DNA from: Pseudomaricurvus alcaniphilus
GTDB taxonomy: Bacteria; Pseudomonadota; Gammaproteobacteria; Pseudomonadales; Cellvibrionaceae
Direction of reading: 5' to 3'
Assembly (NCBI RefSeq): GCF_011440395.1
Contig: NZ_JAAOIX010000006.1
Span: forward strand, 124,001 to 188,000
Length of the DNA stretch: 64,000 bases
Positions 45,430 to 56,675 of this stretch are shown here, one piece after another; position 1 is the stretch's first letter; every line of letters starts with the position of its first letter. The translations under genes and the position numbers were made by a program. The notes beneath the pieces were generated by a model that saw only the letters and a list, made by a program, of their open reading frames with translations, was not told where the DNA came from and did no database searches.

Positions 45430-47688
45430 ATGTCTCGCCCACTCGCCAAACCCCTTCCCGCCGCACCCCTGTTCGGTTACCCCAAGTACTGGGCCGAGTG
45501 CTACGGCACGGCGCCGTTTTTGCCTATGTCACGCGCGGAGATGGATGAGCTTGGCTGGGACAGCTGCGACATTATTATCGTCTGTGGCGACGCCTATGTG
45601 GATCACCCCAGCTTTGGCATGGCGGTGATGGGGCGGTTCCTCGAGTCCCAGGGGTTCCGGGTGGGGATTATCGCCCAGCCCGACTGGCGCTCGGCCGACG
45701 CCTTCAAGGCCCTGGGCAAGCCGAACCTGTTCTTCGGTGTCTCCGCCGGCAATATGGATTCCATGATCAACCGCTATACCGCCGACCTGAAGGTGCGCAA
45801 CGACGACGCCTACACCCCGGCGGGTGAGCCGGGCAAGCGCCCCGACCGCGCGGTCACCGTTTACAGCCAGCGCTGCAAGGAAGCCTACAAGGATGTGCCG
45901 GTGGTGCTGGGCGGCATCGAGGCCAGCCTGCGCCGCATTGCCCAGTACGATTACTGGAGTGACGAGGTGCGGCGCTCGGTGCTGGTCGACTCCACCGCCG
46001 ACATCCTGCTCTACGGCAACGCCGAGCGGGCCATTGCCGAAGTGGCACACCAGCTGGCCCAGGGCCGGCCGATCGGCGACTTGCTGGACATTCGCGGTAC
46101 CGCCGTGATGCGCAGCGCGGTGCCCGGTGGCTGGACTGAAATTGACTCCAGCCGCATCGACTGGCCGAAACACATCGACGCCCACACCAACCCCTACGAG
46201 TTCGATGAAGGCAAGAACGAGGATTGCAGCAAATCCGGAGCGGCGAGTAGTGAACAGGAGGAGCCGCAAGAGCAGGCGGTGCGCATCATTCCCATGCCGC
46301 TGCAGGGGCGCAGTGTCTGGGAGATGGACAAGACCTGCATTAGGCTGCCGTCGTTTGAGAAAGTCAGCAAGGACGCGGTGCTCTATTCCCACGCCTCGCG
46401 GGTATTGCACCAGGAGTCCAACCCGCACAATGCCCGGGTGCTGGTGCAAAAACACGGCAACCGCGAACTGTGGGTAAACCCGCCGCCGATTCCGCTGGAA
46501 ACCCCGGAGCTGGACGGGGTGTTTGCCCTGCCGTACCAGCGCCGGCCGCACCCGGCCTACGGCGAGGCCAAGATTCCCGCCTACGAGATGATCAAGACCT
46601 CGGTCAATATTATGCGCGGCTGTTTCGGCGGCTGTACCTTCTGCTCGATCACCGAGCACGAGGGCAGGGTGATCCAGAGTCGCTCGGAAGAATCGGTGCT
46701 GCGGGAGATCGAAGAGATTCGCGACAAGGTGCCGGGCTTTACCGGGTCCATTTCCGACCTCGGCGGCCCCACCGCCAATATGTACCACCTCAACTGCAAG
46801 GACCCGATCATTCACGCCAATTGCCGGCGCCTGTCCTGCGTGTTCCCGACCATCTGTAAAAACCTGGTCACCGATCACAGCCCCACCACCCAGCTGTATC
46901 GCAAGGCGCGGCAGATCAAGGGGGTCAAGCGTATCGCCATCGCTTCCGGCCTGCGCTACGACCTGGCGGTGCGCGACCCGGAATACGTCAAGGAGCTGGT
47001 CACCCACCACGTGGGCGGCTATTTGAAGATCGCCCCGGAGCACAGCGAAGAGGGTACCCTCAACCGCATGATGAAGCCGGGCATGGATACCTACTACAGC
47101 TTCAAGCGCATGTTCGACAAGTTCTCGAAAGAGGCGGGCAAGGAACAGTACCTGATTCCCTACTTTATTGCCGCGCACCCCGGCTGTGAAGACAATGACA
47201 TGCTGAACCTGTCGCTGTGGCTGAAAAAGAACAAGTTTCGGGTCGACCAGGTGCAAACCTTTTACCCGTCCCCCATGTCGCTGGCGACTGCCATGTACCA
47301 CTCCGAGCAGGACCCGCTGCACAAGCTCAGCTACAAGGGGCGCAAGTTGTATATTCCGCGCAAGCCGGAACAGCGGCGTTTGCAGAAGGCTTTTTTGCGC
47401 TACCACGACCCGAAAAACTGGGCTTTCCTGCGCCAGTCGCTCAAGGATATGCGGCGCGAGGACCTGATCGGCGATGGCCCCAACCAGCTGGTGCCCGCTG
47501 ACGATCGCGGCCGCGGCGGTTACGGCGGCTTCAGTCCTGCCATCGGCGCCCAGGGGCGCACTGCCGGTGACGCTCGTCGGGCGGCCGCTTCCCGGCGCGG
47601 CCGCGGTGGCAATAGTAGTGGAGTTGGCAATAAGAGTGGCGCTGGCAATAAGAATGGCGGCGGTAAAAAGACCCGGCGCGGCAGGTAG
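45430..47688 (+). CDS. ygiQ: YgiQ-family radical SAM protein
   Basis: 752 aa from the ATG at 45430; an in-frame ATG at 45385 is less likely. The N-terminal domain is the conserved YgiQ type ([20 protein letters not shown]). The radical SAM cluster C398-x3-C402-x2-C405 (GCFGGCTFC) lies in the middle. The C-terminal tail (after about 690) is Gly, Arg, Ala and Asn rich, low complexity, with imperfect repeats. Family members are widespread, but their reaction is not known to me. It lies directly upstream of truD. Confidence 0.9.
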   Translation: MSRPLAKPLPAAPLFGYPKYWAECYGTAPFLPMSRAEMDELGWDSCDIIIVCGDAYVDHPSFGMAVMGRFLESQGFRVGIIAQPDWRSADAFKALGKPNLFFGVSAGNMDSMINRYTADLKVRNDDAYTPAGEPGKRPDRAVTVYSQRCKEAYKDVPVVLGGIEASLRRIAQYDYWSDEVRRSVLVDSTADILLYGNAERAIAEVAHQLAQGRPIGDLLDIRGTAVMRSAVPGGWTEIDSSRIDWPKHIDAHTNPYEFDEGKNEDCSKSGAASSEQEEPQEQAVRIIPMPLQGRSVWEMDKTCIRLPSFEKVSKDAVLYSHASRVLHQESNPHNARVLVQKHGNRELWVNPPPIPLETPELDGVFALPYQRRPHPAYGEAKIPAYEMIKTSVNIMRGCFGGCTFCSITEHEGRVIQSRSEESVLREIEEIRDKVPGFTGSISDLGGPTANMYHLNCKDPIIHANCRRLSCVFPTICKNLVTDHSPTTQLYRKARQIKGVKRIAIASGLRYDLAVRDPEYVKELVTHHVGGYLKIAPEHSEEGTLNRMMKPGMDTYYSFKRMFDKFSKEAGKEQYLIPYFIAAHPGCEDNDMLNLSLWLKKNKFRVDQVQTFYPSPMSLATAMYHSEQDPLHKLSYKGRKLYIPRKPEQRRLQKAFLRYHDPKNWAFLRQSLKDMRREDLIGDGPNQLVPADDRGRGGYGGFSPAIGAQGRTAGDARRAAASRRGRGGNSSGVGNKSGAGNKNGGGKKTRRGR

Positions 47689-47703
47689 ATCGGAACTCCC
47701 TCT

Positions 47704-48690
47704 ATGAGCAAAACCTTTTCCCTCGACTGGGCCTACGCCCTTGGCCGGCCGCAGACCAGTGCGCTGTTCCGCCGTACGCCGGAAGATTTCGTGGTGCACG
47801 AAGACCTGGGCTTCGAGCCCTGTGGCGAGGGCGAGCACGTCTATCTGCACATCCAGAAGCGCGGTGAAAACACCGCCTGGCTGGCGCGCCAGATCGCGCG
47901 CCTGGCCGGGGTGGACAACAACGCCGTGGGCTACGCCGGCCTCAAGGATCGGCAGGCGGTTACCCGCCAGTGGTTCAGCGTCTACTTGCCCAAAGGTGAT
48001 GAGCCGGACTGGCAGCAGCTGGGTTCGGACAGCATCCAGGTCCTGGCCGCCACACGCCACCGGCAAAAGCTGCGTCGCGGTGCCCATCGCGCCAATCATT
48101 TTCAGATTCGTTTGCACCAGCTCGAGGGTGAGACTGGCGCCGCCTTGCAGCAGCGCCTGGACACAGTGGCCGAGCAGGGCGTGCCCAACTATTTCGGCCC
48201 CCAGCGCTTTGGTCACGACGGCAATAACCTGCACGACGCCGAGCGCCTGCTGGTGGCTGGCGGCCGTATCGCCAATCGGCAAAAGCGGGGTTTGATTTTA
48301 TCGGCGGCGCGCTCCTGGCTGTTCAACCAAGTGCTCGACCGGCGAGTGGGTGAGGGCAGCTGGCACTCCGCGCTGCCGGGGGAAACCCTGGTCAATGAGT
48401 GGCCCAGCGGTCCACTTTGGGGGCGTGGCCGGTTGGCCGGCAGTGAACAAACGGTGGCGCTGGAGCAGGCGGTACTGGCGCCCCTGCAAGACTGGTGCAA
48501 TGGTCTGGAGCACGTTGGCCTGTCCCAGGAGCGGCGTGCGCTAGTGCTGTTGCCGGCGGATTTCCGCAGCGCGGTCTCCGCCGACAGCCTGGAAGTGAGC
48601 TTCAGCCTGTTGCCGGGTGGCTACGCCACCGCGGTTTTGCGGGAAATATGCCTGTTGAAGGAAACGCCAGCGCCCGAGGATATGCTATAG
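47704..48690 (+). CDS. truD: tRNA pseudouridine(13) synthase TruD
   Basis: A 328-aa TruD-family enzyme that makes pseudouridine at tRNA position 13. The family motif GYAGLKDRQAVTRQW carries the catalytic Asp at D82. VPNYFGPQRFGHDGNNL is the second conserved region. It starts 15 bp after the YgiQ gene. In Pseudomonas and E. coli truD precedes surE and pcm; here surE is missing. Confidence 0.95.
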   Translation: MSKTFSLDWAYALGRPQTSALFRRTPEDFVVHEDLGFEPCGEGEHVYLHIQKRGENTAWLARQIARLAGVDNNAVGYAGLKDRQAVTRQWFSVYLPKGDEPDWQQLGSDSIQVLAATRHRQKLRRGAHRANHFQIRLHQLEGETGAALQQRLDTVAEQGVPNYFGPQRFGHDGNNLHDAERLLVAGGRIANRQKRGLILSAARSWLFNQVLDRRVGEGSWHSALPGETLVNEWPSGPLWGRGRLAGSEQTVALEQAVLAPLQDWCNGLEHVGLSQERRALVLLPADFRSAVSADSLEVSFSLLPGGYATAVLREICLLKETPAPEDML

Positions 48691-48866
48691 TTTCTGCCAA
48701 TTAGCGATGGTTGCCCCTGGCAGTTCACGCGTATTCATTCACCAACCCAGGCACTCACCACGACATCAATGTACGCATATAATAGAAAGGCTGCCGCACG
48801 CAAGGTGTCGGTGGCGGAACCATTCGGGGGTGGCTGTTGACCAGTTTGCACTTAGAGGGCATCGGG

Positions 48867-49508
48867 ATGACCTCCCGGCGCACCAGGGATCGGTTAGTAC
48901 AGCGATTGCTGGAGCAGGGCGTCGGCAACCGCCAGGTACTGGACGTTATGGCGGGCACGCCCCGGCATATATTTCTCGATGAAGCACTGGCCCATCGTGC
49001 CTATGAAGATACCGCCCTGCCCATAGGTTTTGGCCAGACCCTGTCGCAGCCCTATATTGTTGCCCGCATGACCGCAGCCCTGCTGGATAACAGCCGGAGC
49101 CTGGAGCGGGTGCTGGAAGTGGGTACCGGCTCCGGCTACCAGACCAGTATCCTGGCGCAACTGGTATCCCGGGTGTACAGCGTTGAGCGCATCAAGCCCC
49201 TGCAGGACAAGGCGCGGACGCGTCTGCGCCAGCTGGGCTTGCGCAACGTCGACCTGAAACACGCCGATGGCGGCTTCGGCTGGCCCGAGCGCGGCCCTTT
49301 CAACGCCATTCTCAGCACCGCCGCCCCCCGTGAAGTGCCCGCAGAGCTGCTGGCACAGTTGGCTCCCGATGGCGTGCTGGTGATTCCGGTGGGGGAGGAG
49401 CAACAGAATTTATGCCTGATTGTGCGCGAGGGCGAGAGCGCCAATTTCCGCACCGAAGTGCTGGAGCCGGTAAAGTTTGTGCCATTGCTCTCCGGCATTA
49501 CCCGCTAG
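48867..49508 (+). CDS. pcm: Protein-L-isoaspartate O-methyltransferase
   Basis: 213 aa from the ATG at 48867 with AGAGGG 7 nt upstream. This gives the usual [10 protein letters not shown] start. A TTG at 48837 would add 10 residues. SAM-dependent repair methyltransferase: motif I is [12 protein letters not shown], preceded by [19 protein letters not shown]. It methylates isoaspartyl residues in aged proteins. It belongs to the stationary-phase cluster ending in rpoS. The sequence is complete. Confidence 0.93.
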   Translation: MTSRRTRDRLVQRLLEQGVGNRQVLDVMAGTPRHIFLDEALAHRAYEDTALPIGFGQTLSQPYIVARMTAALLDNSRSLERVLEVGTGSGYQTSILAQLVSRVYSVERIKPLQDKARTRLRQLGLRNVDLKHADGGFGWPERGPFNAILSTAAPREVPAELLAQLAPDGVLVIPVGEEQQNLCLIVREGESANFRTEVLEPVKFVPLLSGITR

Positions 49509-49553
49509 TTCGACTGTACACTCTAACGACTGTACGCAGTTTCGAGGTAATAG

Positions 49554-50495
49554 ATGAAAAAGGATGTTAACCGCCATGCAGGCCTCGTGCTTCGGGGTAT
49601 GGCGATGGGGGCTGCCGATGTTATACCCGGCGTCTCCGGAGGAACCGTTGCCCTGATTACCGGTATCTACGCCGAGCTGATTGATTCCTTGCGCCGCTGT
49701 GATCATCGCGCGGTGCAGTGCCTGTTTGAGCACGGCGTGCTGGCCACCTGGCGCCACATCAATGGCTCCTTCCTGTTGGCGGTGCTGAGTGGCATTCTCA
49801 TCAGTATCTTCTCTCTCGCAAACCTGGTTAGCCGGGTGCTGGAGCAGTCCCCAATTTTGGTGTGGTCCCTGTTTTTCGGCCTGATCGTGGCCTCGTGCCT
49901 GCACCTGTTGCGCCAGGTCAACGGCTGGAATTGGCGCCGCTTCGGGCTGCTGTTGCTGGGGGTGCTGCTGGCGCTGCTGGTGTCGGTGCTCAAGCCGACG
50001 CAGCTGTCAGACGACTGGTGGGTGGTTATGCTGGCGGGCATGGTGGCGATCTGTGCAATGATCCTGCCGGGTATTTCCGGCGGCTTTTTATTGCTGATGA
50101 TGGGGCTCTACGCCACGGTGGTGGAGTCCATTTCGAGCCTGAACCTGGCCGTTCTGGTGCCTTTCGCGTTCGGTTGCCTGGTGGGTTTGCTGCTGTTTTC
50201 CCACGTGTTGAGTTGGCTGTTGCGCGGCTTTGAGTCCGCTACCATGGCATTTTTAACCGGCGTTTTGGCCGGCTCCCTGAACATTATCTGGCCCTGGAAG
50301 CAGACCCTGGAGCTAATCCAGGACCGCCATGGGGAGTGGGTACCGCTGGTGCAGCAGAACGTGAGTCCGTTTCTTTATTCCAAAATGACAGGGAATCCGT
50401 CGCAAATATACCTCGCTATAACCTTATGTACTGCCGGCTTTTTAGCCGTGTTGCTGCTTGAGATTGTCGCCAATCGCCACAGGGCCGCGACTTAA
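49554..50495 (+). CDS. DUF368 family integral membrane protein
   Basis: A 313-aa polytopic inner-membrane protein with about 8-9 hydrophobic segments. The N-terminal GMAMGAADVIPGVSGGTVALITG is the DUF368 hallmark. A second copy of the pattern (MILPGISGGFLLLMMG) lies near 160-180, indicating an internal repeat. DUF368 proteins are linked to undecaprenyl-phosphate recycling (PopT-type). It lies between pcm and nlpD. Confidence 0.9.
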   Translation: MKKDVNRHAGLVLRGMAMGAADVIPGVSGGTVALITGIYAELIDSLRRCDHRAVQCLFEHGVLATWRHINGSFLLAVLSGILISIFSLANLVSRVLEQSPILVWSLFFGLIVASCLHLLRQVNGWNWRRFGLLLLGVLLALLVSVLKPTQLSDDWWVVMLAGMVAICAMILPGISGGFLLLMMGLYATVVESISSLNLAVLVPFAFGCLVGLLLFSHVLSWLLRGFESATMAFLTGVLAGSLNIIWPWKQTLELIQDRHGEWVPLVQQNVSPFLYSKMTGNPSQIYLAITLCTAGFLAVLLLEIVANRHRAAT

Positions 50496-50702
50496 AGTGC
50501 TTTGTTAAGAAGGTGCCAAAACGTTTTCAATAGGGGATTAACCGGGCTAAACTTTTCCAAAGACCCCGAAAAGTGGAAGTTAGCTCTTAATTTTGGAGAA
50601 ATACTAGGAAATTTTTTATACAAATTTCGCATAATTTTTCATTCTTAAGTCCCAAAATTCATAATCAATGAGCAGAAAAGCAGCGGTGGAAAGGTATTCC
50701 GA

Positions 50703-51533
50703 ATGAGCGTCGATACCGATCGAGGAGGAAATAGCCGCTGCAGAGTGTTCGGTATTTTGAACAGAATCGTCATTATCGGCCTGACCGGCATTATTTTGAC
50801 GTCTTGCATGGGGTCGCCGAACCGGGCGCCGGTCCATGATCGCTTCACCCAATCTGCGAAGAAACCTTCGTATCATATTGTTTCTAAAGGGGAAACCCTG
50901 TTCTCAATAGCCTGGCGATATGGCGTCGACTACAAGCAGTTGGCAAAACAGAATGGTATTTCCTCAAGTTATATAATTTACCCGGGTCAAAAAATTTACT
51001 TATATAAAACGGTGGCTAAGAGCCCTGCTGCGAGCGTCAAAAAGCCGCCGCAGAAAGCGGTAGATCCGGCTCCGGTCAAGCCCCCGGTTACACCATCCTC
51101 GCGTTCAAAAACCACGACAGCGTCAAAAAATCCGCCCCCCGCCAAGTCGACGCCATCCGCTGAGTTGCAGTGGCGCTGGCCGGCGCAAGGAAAGGTGATT
51201 GCAACGTTTTCTTCACAAAACACTTTAAATAAGGGTATTGATATTGAGGGCCGTTTGGGAGAGCCTGTACTGGCTGCGGCATCCGGAGTAGTGGTTTACG
51301 CCGGTAACGGAATTCGCGGTTATGGCAATTTGCTCATCATCAAGCACAACGAGACTTATCTGAGCGCCTATGCCCACAACAGCAAGTTGCTGGTTAAAGA
51401 GCAAACAGTTGTTAAAGTTGGAGAGAAGATTGCCGAGATAGGTCAGAGTGGAGCGGATAAACCAAAACTCCATTTTGAAATTCGGCGGGCAGGAAAGCCG
51501 ATAGATCCTCGAAACTATCTGCCGCGGCGCTAA
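50703..51533 (+). CDS. nlpD: NlpD: LysM/M23 lipoprotein, amidase activator
   Basis: A 276-aa lipoprotein. The lipobox ILTSC gives a modified Cys near residue 36 after a long signal region. A LysM domain (about 58-102, YHIVSKGETLFSIAWRYGV) is followed by a Pro/Lys/Thr-rich linker and an M23/LytM domain (about 158-270). The first zinc ligands of M23 are lost (NKGIDI replaces the usual H-x3-D), though HFEIR is kept. This is normal for NlpD-type activators of cell-wall amidases. It lies directly before rpoS, whose main promoter is usually inside nlpD. Confidence 0.92.
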   Translation: MSVDTDRGGNSRCRVFGILNRIVIIGLTGIILTSCMGSPNRAPVHDRFTQSAKKPSYHIVSKGETLFSIAWRYGVDYKQLAKQNGISSSYIIYPGQKIYLYKTVAKSPAASVKKPPQKAVDPAPVKPPVTPSSRSKTTTASKNPPPAKSTPSAELQWRWPAQGKVIATFSSQNTLNKGIDIEGRLGEPVLAAASGVVVYAGNGIRGYGNLLIIKHNETYLSAYAHNSKLLVKEQTVVKVGEKIAEIGQSGADKPKLHFEIRRAGKPIDPRNYLPRR

Positions 51534-51633
51534 TTGGCCGCATCCGATGCGGTTGATTCGAATGATCCTGTACTTGTACTGACAGATGTAACGCTGAAGC
51601 TTGTAAACACAAAAAAATTACGGGACCGACGAC

Positions 51634-52611
51634 ATGGCTCTACAGGAAGCAAAATACCACGACATCGATAAGGCGCCGCTGGATGCAAACTTGGCAGATG
51701 CCGATGAAGCCGCAGCAGATGAAACTGTTTCGCTCAAGTCTACTCTTGCCGATGAGCAGGACCGTTACGACAAGAGCCTCGACACCACCCAGCTGTACCT
51801 GAATGAGATCGGCTTTTCACCGCTGCTCTCGGCCGAGGAAGAAGTGTATTTCTCCCGCAAGGCATTGCGCGGCTGTGAAGCATCGCGCAAGCGCATGATC
51901 GAGAGCAATTTGCGGCTGGTGGTAAAAATTTCCCGGCGTTATGTCAATCGCGGCCTGGCCCTGCTCGACCTGATCGAAGAGGGTAACCTCGGTTTGATCC
52001 GGGCAGTGGAAAAATTTGATCCGGAGCGCGGCTTCCGTTTTTCAACCTACGCCACCTGGTGGATTCGCCAGACCATTGAGCGCGCCATCATGAACCAGAC
52101 GCGCACCATTCGTCTGCCGATTCATGTGGTCAAGGAGCTCAATGTCTACCTGCGAGCGGCCCGCGAGCTGTCCCAGAAGCTGGACCACGAACCCACTCCG
52201 GAAGATATCGCTAACCTGCTGGACAAGCCGGTGGCGGACGTACAGCGTATGTTGGCGTTGAACGAGCGGGTGGCGTCCATGGATGTGCCGATTGGCCAGT
52301 CGTCCGACAAGACCCTGGTGGATACCATTGCTGACCAAAATGCCTCTGATCCATCGGAGCTGCTGCAGGACAGCGACCTGAACAACAGTATCGATAACTG
52401 GCTTGGTGACCTGAGTGAAAAGCAGCGCGAAGTACTGGTGCGTCGCTTTGGTCTGCGCGGCCATGAAATCAGCACCCTGGAAGAGGTGGGCCGGGAAATC
52501 GGATTGACCCGCGAGCGGGTGCGGCAGATCCAGGTAGAGGCACTGAAGCGCCTGCGCGATATTATGGAGGCTCAGGGCCTGAACGCCGAAGCGCTGTTTG
52601 CCAGCATGTGA
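51634..52611 (+). CDS. rpoS: RNA polymerase sigma factor RpoS
   Basis: A 325-aa stationary-phase sigma factor. Region 1.2 ([19 protein letters not shown]), region 2 ([38 protein letters not shown]), region 3 and region 4.2 ([22 protein letters not shown]) are all intact. It controls general stress and stationary-phase genes. It follows nlpD as in other Gammaproteobacteria and ends before a strong terminator. Confidence 0.97.
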   Translation: MALQEAKYHDIDKAPLDANLADADEAAADETVSLKSTLADEQDRYDKSLDTTQLYLNEIGFSPLLSAEEEVYFSRKALRGCEASRKRMIESNLRLVVKISRRYVNRGLALLDLIEEGNLGLIRAVEKFDPERGFRFSTYATWWIRQTIERAIMNQTRTIRLPIHVVKELNVYLRAARELSQKLDHEPTPEDIANLLDKPVADVQRMLALNERVASMDVPIGQSSDKTLVDTIADQNASDPSELLQDSDLNNSIDNWLGDLSEKQREVLVRRFGLRGHEISTLEEVGREIGLTRERVRQIQVEALKRLRDIMEAQGLNAEALFASM

Positions 52612-52682
52612 TGCACGTGAGCGGGCTGCGCCAACCGGTGCGGCTCGCAGCTGTTGCAAAAGCCCTGGTCAAAACCGGGACG

Positions 52683-52714
52683 AAAAAAAACCGCAGCCAG
52701 TGCGGTTTTTTTTC
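52683..52714. terminator. Bidirectional terminator between rpoS and fdxA
   Basis: A 12-bp stem with an A-run on the left and a T-run on the right (about 52683-52694 with 52702-52713) lies between the convergent rpoS and fdxA genes and can serve both. Confidence 0.92.
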
Positions 52715-52732
52715 GGCGGTTGGAAAGCGGTG

Positions 52733-53056
52733 TTAGCGCTCCAGGTACTGCAGCTTGTTTTCAACCCCGTCCCACTCTTCGGCATCGGCCGGAGCTTCTT
52801 TCTTCTCGGTGATATTGGGCCAGATCTCCGCCAGCTCGGCATTGAGCTCCAGGTAGACCTCCTGGCCAGCGGGGATTTCATCCTCGGCAAAAATGGCTTC
52901 CACCGGACACTCTGGCTCACACAGGGCGCAATCGATGCACTCGTCGGGGTGAATGACCAGAAAGTTTGGGCCCTCGTAAAAGCAGTCTACTGGGCACACT
53001 TCGACGCAGTCGGTGTGCTTGCATTTGATACAGTTGTCGCCAACCACAAACGTCAT
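52733..53056 (-). CDS. fdxA: 7Fe ferredoxin FdxA
   Basis: 107 aa from the ATG at 53056 with GGAG upstream on the minus strand; a longer in-frame start is not supported. The N-terminal [21 protein letters not shown] and the second cluster [12 protein letters not shown] bind one [3Fe-4S] and one [4Fe-4S] cluster. The C-terminal extension (about 60-107) is the FdxA type. It serves as an electron carrier in the cytosol. Gammaproteobacteria often keep it between rpoS and mutS, as here. Confidence 0.95.
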   Translation of the reverse strand: MTFVVGDNCIKCKHTDCVEVCPVDCFYEGPNFLVIHPDECIDCALCEPECPVEAIFAEDEIPAGQEVYLELNAELAEIWPNITEKKEAPADAEEWDGVENKLQYLER

Positions 53057-53226
53057 GGTGAAAACTCCATTGTTGCTGTTTGATATTTGAATGTGATCCG
53101 GTTGTCCGGGCGTCGCAGTAACCCGCAATTGTAGCAGCCCGGTCGTGCAGGCGGGAGAGTTTATCAGATTAGCCTTATTGGTTTTAGCTCTAATACGCCC
53201 TTTTTATCCCATTCCCGGGCCGCGGC

Positions 53227-55803
53227 CTATTGCATCAGCTTCTTCAGGGCGTAGAGCTGTTCCAGGGCCTGGCGGGGGCTGAGATTGTCGGGGTCGATCT
53301 CGTCCAGCAGTTCCAGCGCCGGGCTGGGTGGCGCCCCGAACATGTCGACCTGCATCGGGCCCGGTGCCGGGCCGGCGTTGGCCGTGGTCATGGCGACCTG
53401 GCCATCGCGCTGGTTTTCCAGCAGTTGCAATTGCTGGCGGGCGAGCTGGATAACCTCGCTGGGGATGCCCGCAAGTTTCGCCACCTGCAGGCCATAGCTT
53501 TTGCTGGCGGGCCCCTCGTGGATATTGTGCAGGAAGACGATGGAGTCGTTGTGCTCGCTGGCATCCAGGTGCACGTTGGCCACGTTGCTGTGGGTCTTGG
53601 GCAATTCCGTCAATTCAAAGTAGTGGGTGGCAAACAGGGTGAAGGCCTTGACCTTCTCCGCCAGGCGCACCGCACTGGCCCAGGCCAGGGCGAGGCCGTC
53701 GAAGGTGCTGGTGCCGCGGCCAATTTCGTCCATCAGCACCAGGCTGCGGGCGCTGGCGTTATTGAGGATGTTGGCGGTCTCGGTCATCTCCACCATAAAG
53801 GTCGAGCGGCCACCGGCGAGATCGTCGGAGGAGCCGATACGGGTAAAGATACGGTCCACCAGGCCGATGCAGGCACTTTCCGCCGGGATATAGCTGCCGA
53901 TATGGGCCAGCAGGGTGATCAGCGCGGTCTGGCGCATATAGGTCGACTTACCGCCCATATTGGGGCCGGTGACGATCAGCATGCGGCGCTCGTCGCCCAG
54001 CTGCAGGTCGTTGGGCACGAACGGGTGATCGGCGACTTTCTCCACCACCGGGTGGCGCCCCGCGGTGTAGCTGAGGCCCGGTTCGAGGCGCAGCTGCGGG
54101 CGGTTAAAATTGAGGTTTTCGGCGCGCTCGGCCAGGGTGGCCAACACGTCCAGCTCCGCCACGGCAGCGGCTGCCTGTTGCAGTGGCAGCAACACTTCAT
54201 TGAGGGTTTCGACAATCTCCTCGTACAGGGCCTTCTCCCGGGTCAGGGCGCGGCTCTTGGCCGACAGCGCCTTGTCTTCAAATTCTTTCAGTTCCGGGGT
54301 GATAAAGCGCTCGGCGTTTTTCAGGGTCTGGCGGCGGATATAGTCCGCCGGCGCCTGCTCGGACTGGGCTCGGCTGATCTCGATGTAGTAGCCGTGCACG
54401 CGGTTGTAGCCCACCTTCAGGGTGCTGATGCCGGTGCGCTCCTTTTCCCGGGTCTCCAGGTCGATCAGGAACTGGCCGGCGTTGCTGCTCAGGTTGCGCA
54501 GCTCGTCCAGCTCGCTGTCATAACCCTCGGCGATCACGCCGCCATCGCGAATCACCACCGGCGGGTTCTCGATAATGGCACGGCCGAGCAAATCCTCCAG
54601 CTCCGGGAAGGTGCCGATGGCGGTGGCCAGCGTCTGCAGGTGGCTGGCGCTGCACTCAGACAACAGGGTTTGCAGCTCGGGGTAGGTGGCCAGCGACATG
54701 GACAGGCGCGACAGATCCCGGGGCCGGGCCGAGCGCAGGGCCACGCGGCCGAGAATGCGCTCCAGGTCGCCGATGCGCTTGAGGCAGGCGTGCAGCGGTT
54801 CAAACTTGTAGCCGTCGAGCAGGTCGGCAATGGCGTCCTGGCGGGCATTGAGTATACCCAGGTCGCGCAGCGGACGATTCAGCCAGCGCCGCAGCAGACG
54901 GCTGCCCATGGCGGTGGCGGAGGTGTTGAGCACATCGAACAGGGTGTGCTCATCGCCGCCGTTGAGGTTGATATCCAGCTCCAGGTTGCGCCGCGTGGCG
55001 GCATCCATCACCACCGCCTCGTCGCGGTTTTCACTGTTGATGGTGTTGATGTGGGGCAGGGCAGTGCGCTGGGTCTCTTGGGCATAGGCTAGCAGGCAGC
55101 CGGCGGCGGTAAGAGCCACCTCGAGATGGTCACAGCCGAAGCCTGCCAAATCCTGGGTGCCAAACTGCTGGGCCAGCAGTCGGCGTGCGGTTTCCAGTTC
55201 GAACTCCCACGGCGCCCGGCGGCGCACACCGCGGCGGCGCTCGGTGATCGGCTCGCAGAGCAGCACTTCCGACACCAGCAGCTCCGCCGGATTCAGTCGC
55301 TGCAATTCCCCCAGCACTGCGTCGATGCCCTCGACCTCAAGCACCTGGAAGCGACCGGAACCGATATCCAGCGTCGCCAGGCCAAAGGTCTCCCCGTCCA
55401 CGTGCAGGGCCACCAGCAGGTTGTCGCGGCTCTCATCCAGCAGCGATTCATCGCTGACCGTGCCCGGCGTGACGATGCGCACCACCTTGCGCTCCACCGG
55501 CCCCTTGCTGGTGGCCGGGTCGCCGATCTGCTCGCAGATCGCCACCGACACGCCCTTGCGCACCAGCTTGGCCAGGTAGCCGTCGGCAGCGTGGAACGGC
55601 ACCCCGGCCATGGGAATCGGCTCACCCCCGGATTTGCCTCGGGCGGTGAGGGTTACATCCAGTAACTGCGAGGCGCGCTTGGCATCCTCATAGAACAGCT
55701 CGTAGAAGTCCCCCATGCGGTAGAACACCAGCTCGTCGGGATGCTGGGCCTTGATCTTGAGGTACTGCTGCATCATGGGGGTGTGGTTGGCACTGTCACT
55801 CAT
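53227..55803 (-). CDS. mutS: DNA mismatch repair protein MutS
   Basis: 858 aa from the ATG at 55803, giving the usual start before [12 protein letters not shown]. An upstream TTG at 55845 would add 14 residues. The mismatch-binding [15 protein letters not shown] is near the N-terminus. Walker [14 protein letters not shown], Walker B ([16 protein letters not shown]) and the C-terminal dimer region ([16 protein letters not shown]) are intact. It starts mismatch repair with MutL. Confidence 0.96.
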   Translation of the reverse strand: MSDSANHTPMMQQYLKIKAQHPDELVFYRMGDFYELFYEDAKRASQLLDVTLTARGKSGGEPIPMAGVPFHAADGYLAKLVRKGVSVAICEQIGDPATSKGPVERKVVRIVTPGTVSDESLLDESRDNLLVALHVDGETFGLATLDIGSGRFQVLEVEGIDAVLGELQRLNPAELLVSEVLLCEPITERRRGVRRRAPWEFELETARRLLAQQFGTQDLAGFGCDHLEVALTAAGCLLAYAQETQRTALPHINTINSENRDEAVVMDAATRRNLELDINLNGGDEHTLFDVLNTSATAMGSRLLRRWLNRPLRDLGILNARQDAIADLLDGYKFEPLHACLKRIGDLERILGRVALRSARPRDLSRLSMSLATYPELQTLLSECSASHLQTLATAIGTFPELEDLLGRAIIENPPVVIRDGGVIAEGYDSELDELRNLSSNAGQFLIDLETREKERTGISTLKVGYNRVHGYYIEISRAQSEQAPADYIRRQTLKNAERFITPELKEFEDKALSAKSRALTREKALYEEIVETLNEVLLPLQQAAAAVAELDVLATLAERAENLNFNRPQLRLEPGLSYTAGRHPVVEKVADHPFVPNDLQLGDERRMLIVTGPNMGGKSTYMRQTALITLLAHIGSYIPAESACIGLVDRIFTRIGSSDDLAGGRSTFMVEMTETANILNNASARSLVLMDEIGRGTSTFDGLALAWASAVRLAEKVKAFTLFATHYFELTELPKTHSNVANVHLDASEHNDSIVFLHNIHEGPASKSYGLQVAKLAGIPSEVIQLARQQLQLLENQRDGQVAMTTANAGPAPGPMQVDMFGAPPSPALELLDEIDPDNLSPRQALEQLYALKKLMQ

Positions 55804-55849
55804 AGCGGAACTGTCGATTACCTGGTTTGGAGAGAGGAATTTCAAGGAG

Positions 55850-56445
55850 CGCTATGATAAGGGATTGCGGGGCTCAGGCATATGGGGGTCTGGTAGTGAA
55901 TTGATTATTACGGCGCAGTGTTGCCTGTCGTCGCGTATTGCTGGTCTGTATTGGATTTACCGAAAGCGGGCTGAGCGGTGCCAGCTGGAGGGGGGTAACG
56001 GGGGCTGGTGTTCTCAAAAACAACGCAACTGCTTCAAGCTGGATTGGGTTCTTTACTTCAGTCCTTTACTTCAGGACACCCACTCAGTTACTTCAGAGTT
56101 ACTTCAGGAGTTACTTCAGGACACCCACTTACCGGGATGGAGTTACTTCAGCAATTATTCGGGGACATCCACATTTATTATGGGGCATCCGCTTTCATAC
56201 TTTTTGTTGATTGCGGTACAGCTAAAATTTTGTTGCAATCAATGCCGACAAAGGAGTTACTTCAGGACACCCACTTACCGGGATGGAGTTACTTCAAGAC
56301 ACCCACTTACAGCAATTATTAGGGGACATCCACATTTATTCTGGAACATCCGCTTTCATACTTTTTGTTGATTGCGGTACAGCTAAAATTTTGTTGCAAT
56401 CAATGCCGACAAAGGAAAGTCTCTGGCTAGCAAAGGATTGCCACC
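55850..56445. repeat. REP-like repeat field upstream of the RAYT gene
   Basis: The sequence is made of scrambled short repeats. GTTACTTCAGGACACCCAC-type units occur several times between about 56050 and 56310. GGGGACATCCAC copies lie at 56161 and 56322. A 70-bp unit (ATCCGCTTTCATACTTTTTG onward) is found at 56186-56255, 56347-56416 and again at 56577-56646. The GGACATCCAC motif reappears in inverse orientation at 59183-59312, on the other side of the transposase and the IS. This is the pattern of a REP family mobilised by the adjacent RAYT. Open frames here are repeat shadows. Confidence 0.82.
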
Positions 56446-56601
56446 ATGACCTTACCCCGAGCCCAGCAAATTTCTCTGGATGCCACACCCTATTACCATT
56501 GCGTATCCCGCTGTGTAAGGCGTGCTTTTCTCTGTGGCATCGATCCTACGAGTGGTAGCAGTCATTTATTCGGGGACATCCGCTTTCATACTTTTTGTTG
56601 A
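56446..56601 (+). pseudogene. Duplicated 5' fragment of the RAYT gene
   Basis: The ATG at 56446 starts MTLPRAQQISLDATPYYHCV and stays nearly identical to the intact RAYT for about 39 codons. It then runs into a REP copy (LFGDIRFHTFC) and stops at 56601. It is part of a tandem duplication: 56346-56562 matches 56576-56792 at an offset of exactly 230 bp, with few mismatches. It has no catalytic motifs. Confidence 0.88.
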
Positions 56602-56675
56602 TTGCGGTACAGCCAAAATTTTGTTGCAATCAATGTCGACAAAGGAAAGTCCCAGGCTAGCAATGGATTGCCACC

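Noticed and set aside
45529-48282. A 917-codon open frame antisense to the YgiQ and truD genes
   Set aside because: It spans two well-supported genes on the other strand, has no recognisable motif, and is explained by high third-position G+C.
53230-55092. A 620-codon open frame antisense to mutS
   Set aside because: mutS is complete and conserved; the antisense product is low-complexity and His/Gln/Ala rich, typical of a shadow frame.
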